Under the pieces are notes generated by a model. It was not told the origin of the DNA, made no database searches, and saw nothing but the letters and a program-made list of their open reading frames with translations. Shown piece after piece: positions 9,263 to 18,409 of a stretch of DNA of 64,000 nucleotides (positions are counted from its first letter, which is position 1; each line of letters starts with the position of its first letter). The DNA is taken from positions 1 to 64,000 of the forward strand of contig JACQZQ010000058.1 in the NCBI GenBank assembly GCA_016213785.1. Reading direction: 5' to 3'. The translations under genes were made by a program, and so were the position numbers. Source of the DNA: Acidobacteriota bacterium. GTDB lineage: Bacteria > Acidobacteriota > Blastocatellia > Chloracidobacteriales > JADJPF01.

Positions 9263-10606
9263 ATGAACAAAAAAACTTTACTCTATTTTGTTTTATTATT
9301 TTCTTTAGTTTTTAGTTTAAGTGCTTGTGGGGGTTGGTCTAGACCTGAAGCTTCTACACCCCTTCCACCCTTACCACCTGCTAAAGCTTTACCCTCAGAA
9401 GATGACACTCTAGAATCTGCAATTCGATTTCTTGAAGATCGAGTTAAAGATAATCCCAGCGACTTTGTTGCATACAATATGCTTGCATCTAGATACCTTG
9501 CTCGGATGCGTCAAAGCACTAATATGAACTATTTAGAACTTGCTTCACGCGCTGTTAAGGCATCTCTAGAAATAGCCCCTAAAGAAGTTAATAAAGGTGC
9601 GCTAAGTGCACTAGCTGATATTCAATTTACAACCCATGAATTTGCCGCTGCCCGTGACAATGCAGAAGTATTGATTAAAATGGATCCAGGTATGCTTGGA
9701 GCATATCAATTATATGCAGATTCAATGCTAGAGCTTGGGGACTATGAAAAAGCAATAAAAGTTCATCAAATGGTTGGAAAACGCAACTATGCTAATCCTT
9801 TTAATGTTCCTAGTATTGAAATTAGATATGCTCGAATTGCCTCATTACACGGCAAGCTTGAAGAGGCTAAAAAACATCTTTTAATTGCACTTGCCTTTCT
9901 TCTTGATGAAACTCAGCCAGAACGGGAAAATGTTGCTTGGCTACGTTGGTATTTAGGCGAGACTACCTTTTCAATGGGCAAATATGAAGAGGCTGAAAAA
10001 CATTATCGAGATGCTTTGATTACATATCCTGACTACTTTCGTGCAGTTGGTTCCCTTGGTAGAGTTCTTGCAGCAAAAGGTGAGCTTAAAGGCGCTATTG
10101 AGCAATATGAAAAGGTAGTGAACTTAGTGCCTGATCCTATCTTTGTTGCTGCTCTAGGCGACCTTTATAAACTTTCTGGTCGGGATAAAGAAGCTTCTGC
10201 TCAATATCAATTAGTTGAGCAAATAGCACGCTTAAGTACCTTAAACGGTGCCATTTACAACCGACAACTTGCACTCTTTTATGCAGACCATGACATAAAA
10301 ACCGAAGAAGCCTACTTACTAGCTTCAAAAGAATATGAAGTAAGAAAAGATATTTATGGTGCTGATGCAGTTGCGTGGACTGCATTAAAAGCTGGAAAAA
10401 TTCCTCAAGCGCAAGTCGCAATAAAAGAGGCTTTAAGGTTTGGAACACAAGATGCAAAACTCTTCTACCATGCTGCTATGATTGCCCAGGCTACTAGCGA
10501 TAAGAAAAGTGCCAAAGATTATTTAGAACAAGCACTAAAACTAAACCCAGAATTTGATCCACTACAATCGCCAATAGCTCTAAAGACGCTAGAAACCCTT
10601 AAGTAG
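9263..10606 (+). CDS. TPR-repeat lipoprotein
   Basis: 448 residues. The start is ATG 9263. The signal sequence ends in the lipobox LSAC (Cys about residue 22), so the protein is predicted to be lipid-anchored. After a Pro-rich linker come about nine tetratricopeptide-type helical repeats (for example YLGETTFSMGKYEEAEKHYR and ALGDLYKLSGRDKEASAQYQ). TPR proteins act as protein-protein scaffolds. The position directly behind two exported DUF4331 proteins suggests that they are its partners (inference). It has no good ribosome site except AGGG within the preceding terminator stem. Confidence 0.88.
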   Translation: MNKKTLLYFVLLFSLVFSLSACGGWSRPEASTPLPPLPPAKALPSEDDTLESAIRFLEDRVKDNPSDFVAYNMLASRYLARMRQSTNMNYLELASRAVKASLEIAPKEVNKGALSALADIQFTTHEFAAARDNAEVLIKMDPGMLGAYQLYADSMLELGDYEKAIKVHQMVGKRNYANPFNVPSIEIRYARIASLHGKLEEAKKHLLIALAFLLDETQPERENVAWLRWYLGETTFSMGKYEEAEKHYRDALITYPDYFRAVGSLGRVLAAKGELKGAIEQYEKVVNLVPDPIFVAALGDLYKLSGRDKEASAQYQLVEQIARLSTLNGAIYNRQLALFYADHDIKTEEAYLLASKEYEVRKDIYGADAVAWTALKAGKIPQAQVAIKEALRFGTQDAKLFYHAAMIAQATSDKKSAKDYLEQALKLNPEFDPLQSPIALKTLETLK

Positions 10607-10691
10607 AAAAGCAAAGCTTATTAAAACTCATACTTTGGTTTGACTAATAGAAAAACTCCTATCCTGAAAATATTCTAAATCAACAACTTAC

Positions 10692-10738
10692 AAAACTTGT
10701 AAAACCTGGAAAAATTTTTCCAGGTTTTGCAAGTTTTT
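10692..10738 (+). terminator. Rho-independent terminator after TPR lipoprotein
   Basis: A long, almost perfect stem: AAAACTTG at 10692-10699 pairs with CAAGTTTT at 10730-10737, and AAAACCTGG with CCAGGTTTT inside. It ends in a T-run. Confidence 0.88.
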
Positions 10739-10857
10739 GCCATAAGAAAAACGACTTATATAACTAGGCAGGTATATCTAGGGTGAAATCTATACTTGCT
10801 ATAAAAATAAACCTAATTCTTGATAAACTTACTTGATAATAAAAGAGGGGAAAATTT

Positions 10858-11190
10858 ATGTCTTCATATTCAAACCCAACAAATCAAATAGATCCTAGTT
10901 TTAGTCAAGATCAATGGCAAAGTTTAATTTTTTGGTACTTAAGCGTAGAACAAGAAACTATTAATGAGTTAGAAATAGCATTAGCTGAAGAAGATTTTCA
11001 TAGGTTAATTGTCTTAGGAGATCAAATTTATGGTCATGCAAGTAGTTTTGGATTTGAACGTATTAGCTTTTTTGGCAAAAAAATAGAACTTGCTTCTATT
11101 GATAAAAATACTATTTTGCTTAGAGGTTTGATTTCTTCTCTTAAAACTTATATTAAATATCTTTTACAAAGAACAGAAAGAATTTTTTAG
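10858..11190 (+). CDS. Degenerate HPt-like (histidine phosphotransfer) protein
   Basis: 110 residues, all helical in pattern, preceded by AGAGGGG. The segment LGDQIYGHASSFGFERISFFGKK resembles the HPt active-site helix pair (consensus LGHxxKGxxxxFGFxxIxxIG). If aligned this way, the phospho-accepting His is Asp55 and the following Lys is Tyr58, while His60 lies one turn further on. The product may therefore be a non-phosphorylatable HPt-fold adaptor, or use His60. No histidine kinase or response regulator is adjacent. It lies alone between a terminator and mnmA. Confidence 0.6.
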   Translation: MSSYSNPTNQIDPSFSQDQWQSLIFWYLSVEQETINELEIALAEEDFHRLIVLGDQIYGHASSFGFERISFFGKKIELASIDKNTILLRGLISSLKTYIKYLLQRTERIF

Positions 11191-11379
11191 ATATTAATAG
11201 CTTACCAATTTGCTTACACACTCTTTCTGGATTTTCTTAAATCTTAAAAGATTTATTCCTAATAATTTCTAGTTTTATAATCTGTTAAAAAAACGTTAGG
11301 CAAATTATCTTTATTAAATTGAAAATAAATACTTATTGCGGCATTATTTAAGGTTATTTTCTTTTGGAGTGTTTGACTT

Positions 11380-12522
11380 ATGAAAATCGCCGTTGCAATG
11401 AGTGGTGGTGTTGATAGTTCTACTGTAGCCGCAATTCTTAAAAATCAAGGGCATGAAATTGTTGGGCTAGCAATGCAACTATGGAATCAAAGACGTATAA
11501 ATATTGACTCAAATGGTGAAGCTTTGCCTTCTCGTTGTTGTTCATTAGATGATATTTATGATGCTCGTACCGTAGCTAATCGCTTAGGTTTTCCTTTTTA
11601 TGTAGTAAACTTTGAGGATAATTTTGAGGAAAATGTAGTTACTCCTTTTGTACAGGACTATTTAGAAGGTCGTACTCCTAGCCCTTGTGTAAGCTGTAAT
11701 AGCCACCTTAAATTCGCTAAATTAGTAGAACTTGCCGAAGCCGCAGGAAGCGATTATGTAGCGACAGGTCATTATGCTCGTGTTGAATTTGATGAGAAGA
11801 GAGAGCGTTATTTACTACGTAAAGGGCTAGATAGTAGAAAGGATCAGTCTTATTTTCTTTTTGAACTAACACAATCTCAGTTGGCTAAAGCTGTTTTTCC
11901 TTTAGGAGCAATGTCTAAAGCCGAAGTTAGAGAAATTGCTCATAAACATAAGCTTTCAGTAGCAGAAAAAGCCGAAAGCCAAGAGATTTGTTTTGTTCCT
12001 GACGGGGATTATGCCCGCTTTATTGAAAAATACTTAAAGGAAAATAAAATTGATGCTCCTCAATTAACAGAAAAGCTCCATCAACTTTCTACACGTCGCA
12101 CTAAAGAGGGAAATATTGTAAATAGCGATGGACAAGTTTTAGGTGCTCATAAAGGGATACATCACTACACTATCGGTCAACGCCGAGGTTTAGGTATTGC
12201 TTGGCCTGAACCGCTTTATGTTATAGGTCTTGAACCAGATAAAAACCTAGTGATTGTTGGGACAAAAGATAAACTTCCAGGTTTTAGTTTAATTGCAAAT
12301 AAAACTAATTGGATTATTTTTGATAAGCCCAAAGAATCTTTTAAGACTGCTGCTAGGATTCGTTATCGTCATGAAGAAGCACCAGCTTTAGTTACTCCAT
12401 TAGAAGATGGTTGTGTTAGAGTAGATTTTCAAGAACCTCAACGTGCTATTACTCCAGGCCAAGCCATAGTTTTTTATGAGGGTGATATAGTAGTTGGTGG
12501 AGGATGGATTAAAAGTGTTTAA
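11380..12522 (+). CDS. mnmA: tRNA-specific 2-thiouridylase MnmA
   Basis: 380 residues. MnmA installs the 2-thio group on U34 of tRNA Lys/Glu/Gln in the cytoplasm. The PP-loop SGGVDSS is at residues 8-14. The catalytic cysteines lie in [14 protein letters not shown] and [12 protein letters not shown]. The [14 protein letters not shown] and TIGQRRGLG motifs are all present, and the length is normal. GGAG precedes the ATG. The gene stands alone and converges on the epimerase gene downstream, with a 36-base gap. Confidence 0.96.
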   Translation: MKIAVAMSGGVDSSTVAAILKNQGHEIVGLAMQLWNQRRINIDSNGEALPSRCCSLDDIYDARTVANRLGFPFYVVNFEDNFEENVVTPFVQDYLEGRTPSPCVSCNSHLKFAKLVELAEAAGSDYVATGHYARVEFDEKRERYLLRKGLDSRKDQSYFLFELTQSQLAKAVFPLGAMSKAEVREIAHKHKLSVAEKAESQEICFVPDGDYARFIEKYLKENKIDAPQLTEKLHQLSTRRTKEGNIVNSDGQVLGAHKGIHHYTIGQRRGLGIAWPEPLYVIGLEPDKNLVIVGTKDKLPGFSLIANKTNWIIFDKPKESFKTAARIRYRHEEAPALVTPLEDGCVRVDFQEPQRAITPGQAIVFYEGDIVVGGGWIKSV

Positions 12523-12558
12523 TTTTAGTCTTGGTTTTCAAAATTGATGCTAGACTGT

Positions 12559-13527
12559 CTAAATCTTCATCTCAGCTAAACCTTTTTCAATACTTACTAA
12601 AGACTGATAACCTAGATCGCGACGTGCTTTAGCATCATTAACTGTGACCTCTTCTCCCATAAGCTTTAAGGATGTTCTTGTAATTGGGGGATCGCTTTTT
12701 ACGTTAAAGACCCTCCACCCAATTTCTACTATAGATGCAATTGCTTGAGCTAGTCCTCTAGGGATGCTTTTCTTAGGAGCATCTAAGCCTTGTGTTTTAA
12801 GTAAAGCCGTAAAAAATTCTCTTACTTCAATTGGTTTGCCATCTGTAAGAAAATAGATCTCTGCCCCTTTCCCCTTTTCAGACGCAAGAAACATTCCTTC
12901 ACACACATTGACTACATGGCAAGTGGAAGTTAAATATTTTCCTTCATTTATCCAACTAAAGTGACCTTTGTTAACAGATTCAACCAGTCTAGGAAGTATA
13001 GTTGTATCATCCTTGCCCCAAATAAACCTAGGTCTTACTACTGATGTTACTATTTCACTAGAATTTGCTGCTATTACTTTATCTTCAGCCATTGCTTTAG
13101 TTTTAGGGTATAAGCCCAGTGGTTTAGAAGGTTTAGGTCTAGTCTCATCAACATTAATAATGGGTGGGCCTCCAACTAAAACTGCTTCTGTCCCAACATG
13201 TACAAATTTAGGAACTTTGGCCGCACATGCCGCAGCTAAAACATTTTCTGTCCCTATAACATTATCCTGGTAAAAATCCTGGTAACTTCCCCAGTCCTTT
13301 ACATATGCTGCTGAATGAAAAACAGCCTGAGAGTTAAGCATTCCATCTTGCATTGCTTTTATATCTTTAAGATCACCTGTAATTGCAGTTGCTCCTAGGC
13401 TTTCTACTATACTGGCAGCTTTTTTAGAACGAACTAAGGCATTAACCTTCCATCCCTTATTTATTAAAAATGTAATCATATTGCGGCCTAGAAAACCTGA
13501 ACCGCCTGTAATAAAGGCTTGTGGCAT
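12559..13527 (-). CDS. NAD(P)-dependent epimerase/dehydratase (3-beta-HSD-like SDR)
   Basis: An extended short-chain dehydrogenase of 322 residues. The Rossmann motif TGGSGFLG is at residues 7-14 and the catalytic YPKTK lies near residue 140. The VFHSAA segment and substrate-domain pattern resemble the 3-beta-hydroxysteroid dehydrogenase/isomerase branch, so sterol, hopanoid or sugar-nucleotide substrates are all possible. The start lies two bases after the stop of the upstream gene, and its GAGGA site is inside that gene's end, so the pair is an operon with coupled translation. Confidence 0.85.
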   Translation of the reverse strand: MPQAFITGGSGFLGRNMITFLINKGWKVNALVRSKKAASIVESLGATAITGDLKDIKAMQDGMLNSQAVFHSAAYVKDWGSYQDFYQDNVIGTENVLAAACAAKVPKFVHVGTEAVLVGGPPIINVDETRPKPSKPLGLYPKTKAMAEDKVIAANSSEIVTSVVRPRFIWGKDDTTILPRLVESVNKGHFSWINEGKYLTSTCHVVNVCEGMFLASEKGKGAEIYFLTDGKPIEVREFFTALLKTQGLDAPKKSIPRGLAQAIASIVEIGWRVFNVKSDPPITRTSLKLMGEEVTVNDAKARRDLGYQSLVSIEKGLAEMKI

Positions 13528-13529
13528 AA

Positions 13530-14240
13530 TTATCTTTTATCCTCAGTATTATCATTAGAATTATTAGCAGAATTAGCTGCTTTTCGTTTAGCTGCTAGTT
13601 GTATAGCCTTAAGTTCAATTAATTCTGTGTGTTCTTTCCAAGCTGTGTTTGCCTGATCATTTGTTTTCCAAAATGTAAAGTGACAAGTTATTGAACCAGA
13701 AGGAATTGTGCTGTCAAAACGCACTTGAAAATTTTCTGCTGCTCCAAATTCTGATAATGCTTCTAACATTCCTTGAACCAAATAACGTTGTACTCGACAA
13801 TCAAAAGCCTGGTAATAATCCTGATGTGGGCACCATAGAATATCAAAACTAACTTGATTTTCTCCATCAATCTTAGGATTTTCTAATGATGCATAAACAA
13901 TACGGTTAATAACTGTAGTGAAATAACTTATAAACTCTGCTTCAGACATATTTTCAGGTTTTTTGGTATCTTTGAGTACTTGTCTGCCAACATCTAGTCC
14001 AATTTTATGGAGTGCATTACGAACAAGTTTTTGGCCTTCTGCACCAAATTCTGCTTCACAATCTTTTAGGATTTCAATAATAGCCATTGCCTGCATTGTT
14101 CCCCATTGCCATAATGTAGCAGGGTCAAAGTCTGTTTTTGCTAAAACTTCCTCTTTAAGTCGCTTAAGTCCTTTTTCGTAAGGTTGGTTAAACTGAAAGT
14201 TTTTCCAAGACTCTTCAGGACGATTTTCCCAATGTGCCAT
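13530..14240 (-). CDS. Possible L-2-amino-thiazoline-4-carboxylate hydrolase-like protein
   Basis: 236 residues, no signal peptide or membrane segment. An N-terminal helical part is followed by ILWCPHQDYYQAFDC and a VRFDSTIPSGSITCHFTFW strand region. The Cys-containing C-terminal pattern is reminiscent of the ATC-hydrolase family (PF14196), but I cannot confirm this by eye. The C-terminal ~20 residues are a low-complexity Asn/Ala/Lys tail. It is the first gene of a two-gene minus-strand operon with the SDR. A biosynthetic or detoxification role is possible; treat the function as unknown. Confidence 0.55.
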   Translation of the reverse strand: MAHWENRPEESWKNFQFNQPYEKGLKRLKEEVLAKTDFDPATLWQWGTMQAMAIIEILKDCEAEFGAEGQKLVRNALHKIGLDVGRQVLKDTKKPENMSEAEFISYFTTVINRIVYASLENPKIDGENQVSFDILWCPHQDYYQAFDCRVQRYLVQGMLEALSEFGAAENFQVRFDSTIPSGSITCHFTFWKTNDQANTAWKEHTELIELKAIQLAAKRKAANSANNSNDNTEDKR

Positions 14241-14503
14241 TTTTAATTACCTCAAGTAACTATTTTAGAGATTTTGTTGAAGATTATAGAAAATTGAAAG
14301 ACTTTTTTTAACTTTTCTAAATCATACTCTTTATAGGTTAAAAAAATCTAGCCTGTTACTACTTTGTTAATCTATCAAAGTTAATCTATTAAAGTTAAAA
14401 CCTTAATATTCTATATTGCTATAAATAAGATTTTTTGATATTCATCAAAGAACTCTTAAAAATAACTTACCAAAACACTAACATATCAGTTTAGGAGGTT
14501 TTT

Positions 14504-17083
14504 ATGGGAAAAATATCTTTTTCAAAATTACTAGTTTTTTTATTTGTAACCCTTGTTTCTCAGTTAGTTTTACCTACAGGCTTAACACAGTCATCTAATT
14601 TGGTAAATAATAAAATATTTATCCCTAAAACACTTTTAAATACTGATAATAATAGTAATTATTTAGCAAAATTAGGATTAAAACCTGCTAGTAGAGAAAC
14701 TATATCAAAAATAAATGAAAATTATGGAAAGTTACCTTTAAGATTTGAAAAAAATGTTGGTCAAACCAATCAAAGTATAGATTTTATTTCCCATAATAAT
14801 AATTACACCTTGTTTTTATCCTCTACAAAAGCCACTTTTGCTTTTGAAAATGAAAGAAACATAAATAATTTTATTAACAAATCAAAAGTTTATAATGAAA
14901 ATGATAAAGTTAGTATTACAAATATATTAACAATGAGGTTAGTTAAAGCAAATAGTTATGCCAAAGCAATAGAATTAGAGCAACTAGAAACAGTTAGTAA
15001 TTATTTGCTAAGTAATGATAAAAAACAATGGAAATCTAATGTACAAAACTTTGCTAAAGTGAAATATCAAAATATATATCCTGGAATTGATATTGTTTAT
15101 TATGGTAATCAAAGGCAACTTGAATATGATTTAATAGTTTCACCTTATGCTGATCCTAAAAATATTAATTTAGAGTTTGTAGAAGCTAATACACTAACTG
15201 TTAATAGCAATGGTGATCTTATAATTATAGTTAATGATCAAGAAATATATAAAAAGAAGCCTTATGCATATCAAGAAATCAATGGAATAAGACAAATAAT
15301 AGATAGTAAATATGTAGTTAAAGAAAATAAAATGGTTTCTTTTGAGTTAAGTGATTATGATGCTAGTCAGCCATTAATTATTGATCCTATGGTTGGATAT
15401 TCTACTTATTTAGGTGGAACAGGTAGTGATTTTAGTAATGCAATAGCTATTGATAATACTGGAAATGCTTATATAGTTGGTTATACAGAATCTACAAATT
15501 TTCCAACTAATAATCCTCAACAAAGAACACTTAGCGGTAAAAATGATATATTTGTTTCTAAATTAAATGCTTCTGGTAATAGCCTTGCATTTTCTACTTA
15601 TATAGGTGGAAGTGATGAAGATTTTGGTAATGCAATAGCTATTGATTCAAAAAGCAATGTATATATTACAGGTTATACTTTTTCTACAAATTTTCCTACT
15701 GTAAATGCACTACAATCAAAAAATGGTAATACAACATCTAATTCAGGTGGGGATAGTTTTGTTGTAAAGCTAAATTCTCAAGGCAATTCATTGATATATG
15801 CTACTTATGTAGGTGGAGCATCTGATGATATGGCAACAAGTATTGCTGTAGATTCACAAGATAGTGCATATATTACAGGTTTTACTAATTCAGCAAATTT
15901 TCCAGTTGCAAATGCTATACAAAATAAAAGTAATGGTGGTTTTGATGCATTTTTAACAAAATTAAGCTCAATAGGTAATAGTTTAATTTACTCTACTTAT
16001 TTTGGTGGTAGTGATAATGATTTTGGAAATGCAATTGCTATAGATAAAAATAATAATGTGTATATTGTCGGACAAACTGATTCTAGAAATCTTCCTACTG
16101 TAAATCCTCAACAATCTATTATTGGTGGAGATAGTGATGGATTTATAACAAAATTTACTAACACTGGAAATACAATTAGTTTTGCTACTTACTTTGGTGG
16201 TAGTGATTTTGATGTAATTACTAGTATTGCTATTGATAACATTAATAATATATATGTTACTGGTGTTACAGCATCTAAAGATCTTTCTGTTATGAGTGCA
16301 TTACAACAAAATAAAGCTGATAATTTAGATATATTTATTTCTAAATTAAATGCAATAGGAAATAGTTTAATATTTTCTACATATTTAGGCGGTAATGGCG
16401 ATGAACAAGCTAATAGTATAGGATTAGATGAAAAAAATAATGTATATATTATGGGTGTTACAACTTCAACTAATTTTCCTCTTATAGATGCGATACAAAA
16501 AACTAATGCTGGTGGACAAGATGCATTTATGACGAAGTTAAATGCAACAGGAAATAGTTTAATATTTTCCACATATTTAGGTGGGGCAGGTAATGATGTT
16601 GGTGCAAGTTTGGCTGTAGATCCTAAAGGTAATGTTTTTATGACAGGAATAACAAATTCTATGAATTTTCCTATGTCTAAACCTTTACAATCTGCTTGTG
16701 GTTGTGATCCAAGTAAAAAAATAAGCGATGGTTTTGTTGTTGGCTTCTTTGAAACTGCACCACCCCCACCAACTCCTGATTTTTCAATCTCACTTGCTCA
16801 AGCACAAGTTAATTTAGCTAGAGGAAAACAAGTAGACATCAATATAAATATTACTAGAACAGGTGGATTTACTGGTAGTATAACAATTACTCCTGATTTA
16901 GATAGAGCTAAAACATTAAAACTAACATTTACCCCTACAAGTCAGTCAACTACAGCAGCAATAACAACATTTTCATTAAAAGCAAAGAAAAAAGCACTAG
17001 TAGGGACATCTCCAATAATATTTACAGCAAAAGATAGTAATGGAAAAATAAAAACAGCAACATTAACTTTAATAATTCAATAA
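14504..17083 (+). CDS. Secreted SBBP-repeat beta-propeller protein
   Basis: 859 residues with a signal peptide and a strong AGGAGG site. Residues ~65-300 match the DUF7948-type N-terminal domain (LPLRFEKNVGQTN, KVKYQNIYPGIDIVYYG). Seven SBBP repeats of ~55 residues follow (core YSTYLGG..D....IAID..N.YI.G.T.STNFP), expected to close a beta-propeller. A Pro-rich linker (APPPPTPDF) leads to an Ig-like C-terminal domain. A secreted surface or matrix protein, probably adhesive or carbohydrate-associated (inference). Asn/Ser/Thr content is high. It is transcribed alone. Confidence 0.88.
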   Translation: MGKISFSKLLVFLFVTLVSQLVLPTGLTQSSNLVNNKIFIPKTLLNTDNNSNYLAKLGLKPASRETISKINENYGKLPLRFEKNVGQTNQSIDFISHNNNYTLFLSSTKATFAFENERNINNFINKSKVYNENDKVSITNILTMRLVKANSYAKAIELEQLETVSNYLLSNDKKQWKSNVQNFAKVKYQNIYPGIDIVYYGNQRQLEYDLIVSPYADPKNINLEFVEANTLTVNSNGDLIIIVNDQEIYKKKPYAYQEINGIRQIIDSKYVVKENKMVSFELSDYDASQPLIIDPMVGYSTYLGGTGSDFSNAIAIDNTGNAYIVGYTESTNFPTNNPQQRTLSGKNDIFVSKLNASGNSLAFSTYIGGSDEDFGNAIAIDSKSNVYITGYTFSTNFPTVNALQSKNGNTTSNSGGDSFVVKLNSQGNSLIYATYVGGASDDMATSIAVDSQDSAYITGFTNSANFPVANAIQNKSNGGFDAFLTKLSSIGNSLIYSTYFGGSDNDFGNAIAIDKNNNVYIVGQTDSRNLPTVNPQQSIIGGDSDGFITKFTNTGNTISFATYFGGSDFDVITSIAIDNINNIYVTGVTASKDLSVMSALQQNKADNLDIFISKLNAIGNSLIFSTYLGGNGDEQANSIGLDEKNNVYIMGVTTSTNFPLIDAIQKTNAGGQDAFMTKLNATGNSLIFSTYLGGAGNDVGASLAVDPKGNVFMTGITNSMNFPMSKPLQSACGCDPSKKISDGFVVGFFETAPPPPTPDFSISLAQAQVNLARGKQVDININITRTGGFTGSITITPDLDRAKTLKLTFTPTSQSTTAAITTFSLKAKKKALVGTSPIIFTAKDSNGKIKTATLTLIIQ

Positions 17084-17146
17084 TTATAAATCAATTGTTA
17101 ATGTAAAATAGATAGATTGAAAAATAATTATTTATATAAATAATAG

Positions 17147-17208
17147 ACTAATAAAAAGGTAAAAATTTAATTTGCTTTATAAATATTAATATTTATTTTT
17201 TTATTAGT
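17147..17208. terminator. Possible bidirectional terminator between convergent genes
   Basis: An 11-bp inverted repeat (ACTAATAAAAA at 17147-17157, TTTTTATTAGT at 17198-17208) with a 40-base AT-rich loop, between the SBBP gene and the cupin gene. Confidence 0.45.
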
Positions 17209-17231
17209 TGAGAAAAATAAGAATTATTATA

Positions 17232-17540
17232 TTACCATTTACTAGCATCAAGACTAATAACAGTATCATTTCCTATTACTTCTGCACTATGAACAGTATT
17301 AGCTGGTATAGTTAGAATATCGCCTGCTTCGAGTAAGCATTCTTTTCCGCAGGCTTTTATTAAAAACCTACCTTTTAACACACCATCTTTTTTATCATAA
17401 CTATGAGTATGATTAGGAAAATATGTTCCTTTAGGGTAATAGTATATATTGACAGAGTATCCTTCTAATTCTAGTTTTTTACGCATATTATCTTCATTAA
17501 GTATTCCAAAAAAGCTATCCCAATGTTCAATATTAATCAT
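17232..17540 (-). CDS. Small cupin-domain protein
   Basis: 102 residues from the ATG at 17540, chosen because GGAGAG lies seven bases upstream; a longer frame would add a spurious hydrophobic stretch. It is a single cupin barrel. Motif 1 GTYFPNHTHSYDKKDGVLKG has the two metal His residues but Lys/Asp where Glu is usual. Motif 2 is GDILTIPANTVHSAEV. Small cupins of this sort bind a metal and may be isomerases, dioxygenases or sensors; the substrate is not predictable. It converges with the SBBP gene and is divergent from the helical protein gene. Confidence 0.8.
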   Translation of the reverse strand: MINIEHWDSFFGILNEDNMRKKLELEGYSVNIYYYPKGTYFPNHTHSYDKKDGVLKGRFLIKACGKECLLEAGDILTIPANTVHSAEVIGNDTVISLDASKW

Positions 17541-17684
17541 ATAGCTCTCCATAATAAAAATAATAGAAATAATATAATAGTTTAATAAGTAAGTTATAAA
17601 TAAAATAGATAAATATAGTTGTAAATAATGTAAGCTTAATATAACATTGCCCAAAATAATTTTTAGAATGAAAGGTTATAAAAT

Positions 17685-18383
17685 ATGGATGATAAACAGA
17701 ATAATATATTTGAAATGTTAAAACGTATAGATGATTTTGCAAGTTTATATAAAGATTCTTTTTCTTCAACATCATTAGCAACAGAGTTATTTAATATTAT
17801 TAATAAAAATGTTGAAGATATTACAAGTTTAACTATTACACAAGCTTCTAATACAAGCTCTACAAAACAAGGTGTGATAAAAAAAGCTACATTAAGAGAA
17901 AATTTACGGCGTGATATGGAAATTATTAGTCGTACTGCTAGAGGGATAGCTGTTAGATTACCTGGACTAGATAATAAGTTCCGTATGCCAATAGGAAATA
18001 ATGATAGTATGTTATTAACAACTGCACATGTATTTGCACATGATGTTATAGAATTTATAGAAGAGTTTTCCAAACGTGAATTAGATAAAAACTTTTTTGA
18101 TGAGTTTAATACTAATATTCAAGCTTTTGAACAAGCAACTAAAGATAAAAATACTAGTAAAAATGCACAGATAGCAACTAAAACTGCAATCAATCAGGCT
18201 ATAGAAAAAGGAACATTAGCTTTTCGAGAGTTAGATTCAATTGTAAGAAATAAATTTCGCAATGATATAAATGTTTTATCTCAATGGATTACTGCAAGCC
18301 ATGTTATAAAACAAACACGGAATAGTAAGCGTACAAAAGCAAAAAATAATGAGCAACAAAAAGAAAATAACGATACAAATTAA
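17685..18383 (+). CDS. Helical hypothetical protein
   Basis: 232 residues, predicted almost entirely alpha-helical, with no signal peptide and a basic low-complexity C-terminus (Lys/Asn/Gln-rich). One less helical stretch (ARGIAVRLPGLDNKFRMP, ca. residues 85-102) may be a functional loop. I do not recognise the family. It converges on the PP2C gene with a 26-base gap, so a shared terminator is likely. No ribosome site is obvious beyond GAAAGG. Confidence 0.65.
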   Translation: MDDKQNNIFEMLKRIDDFASLYKDSFSSTSLATELFNIINKNVEDITSLTITQASNTSSTKQGVIKKATLRENLRRDMEIISRTARGIAVRLPGLDNKFRMPIGNNDSMLLTTAHVFAHDVIEFIEEFSKRELDKNFFDEFNTNIQAFEQATKDKNTSKNAQIATKTAINQAIEKGTLAFRELDSIVRNKFRNDINVLSQWITASHVIKQTRNSKRTKAKNNEQQKENNDTN

Positions 18384-18409
18384 AAAATTAATGTTATTAA
18401 ACTAATTAT

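Noticed and set aside
16189-16572. 127-residue minus-strand ORF
   Set aside because: Antisense of SBBP repeats; it mirrors their periodicity.
17541-17654. N-terminal hydrophobic extension of the cupin protein
   Set aside because: The internal ATG at 17540 has GGAGAG at optimal spacing, and the extension reads as translated AT-rich leader.
17663-18073. 136-residue minus-strand ORF
   Set aside because: Antisense of the helical protein gene; no ribosome site and no recognisable motif.
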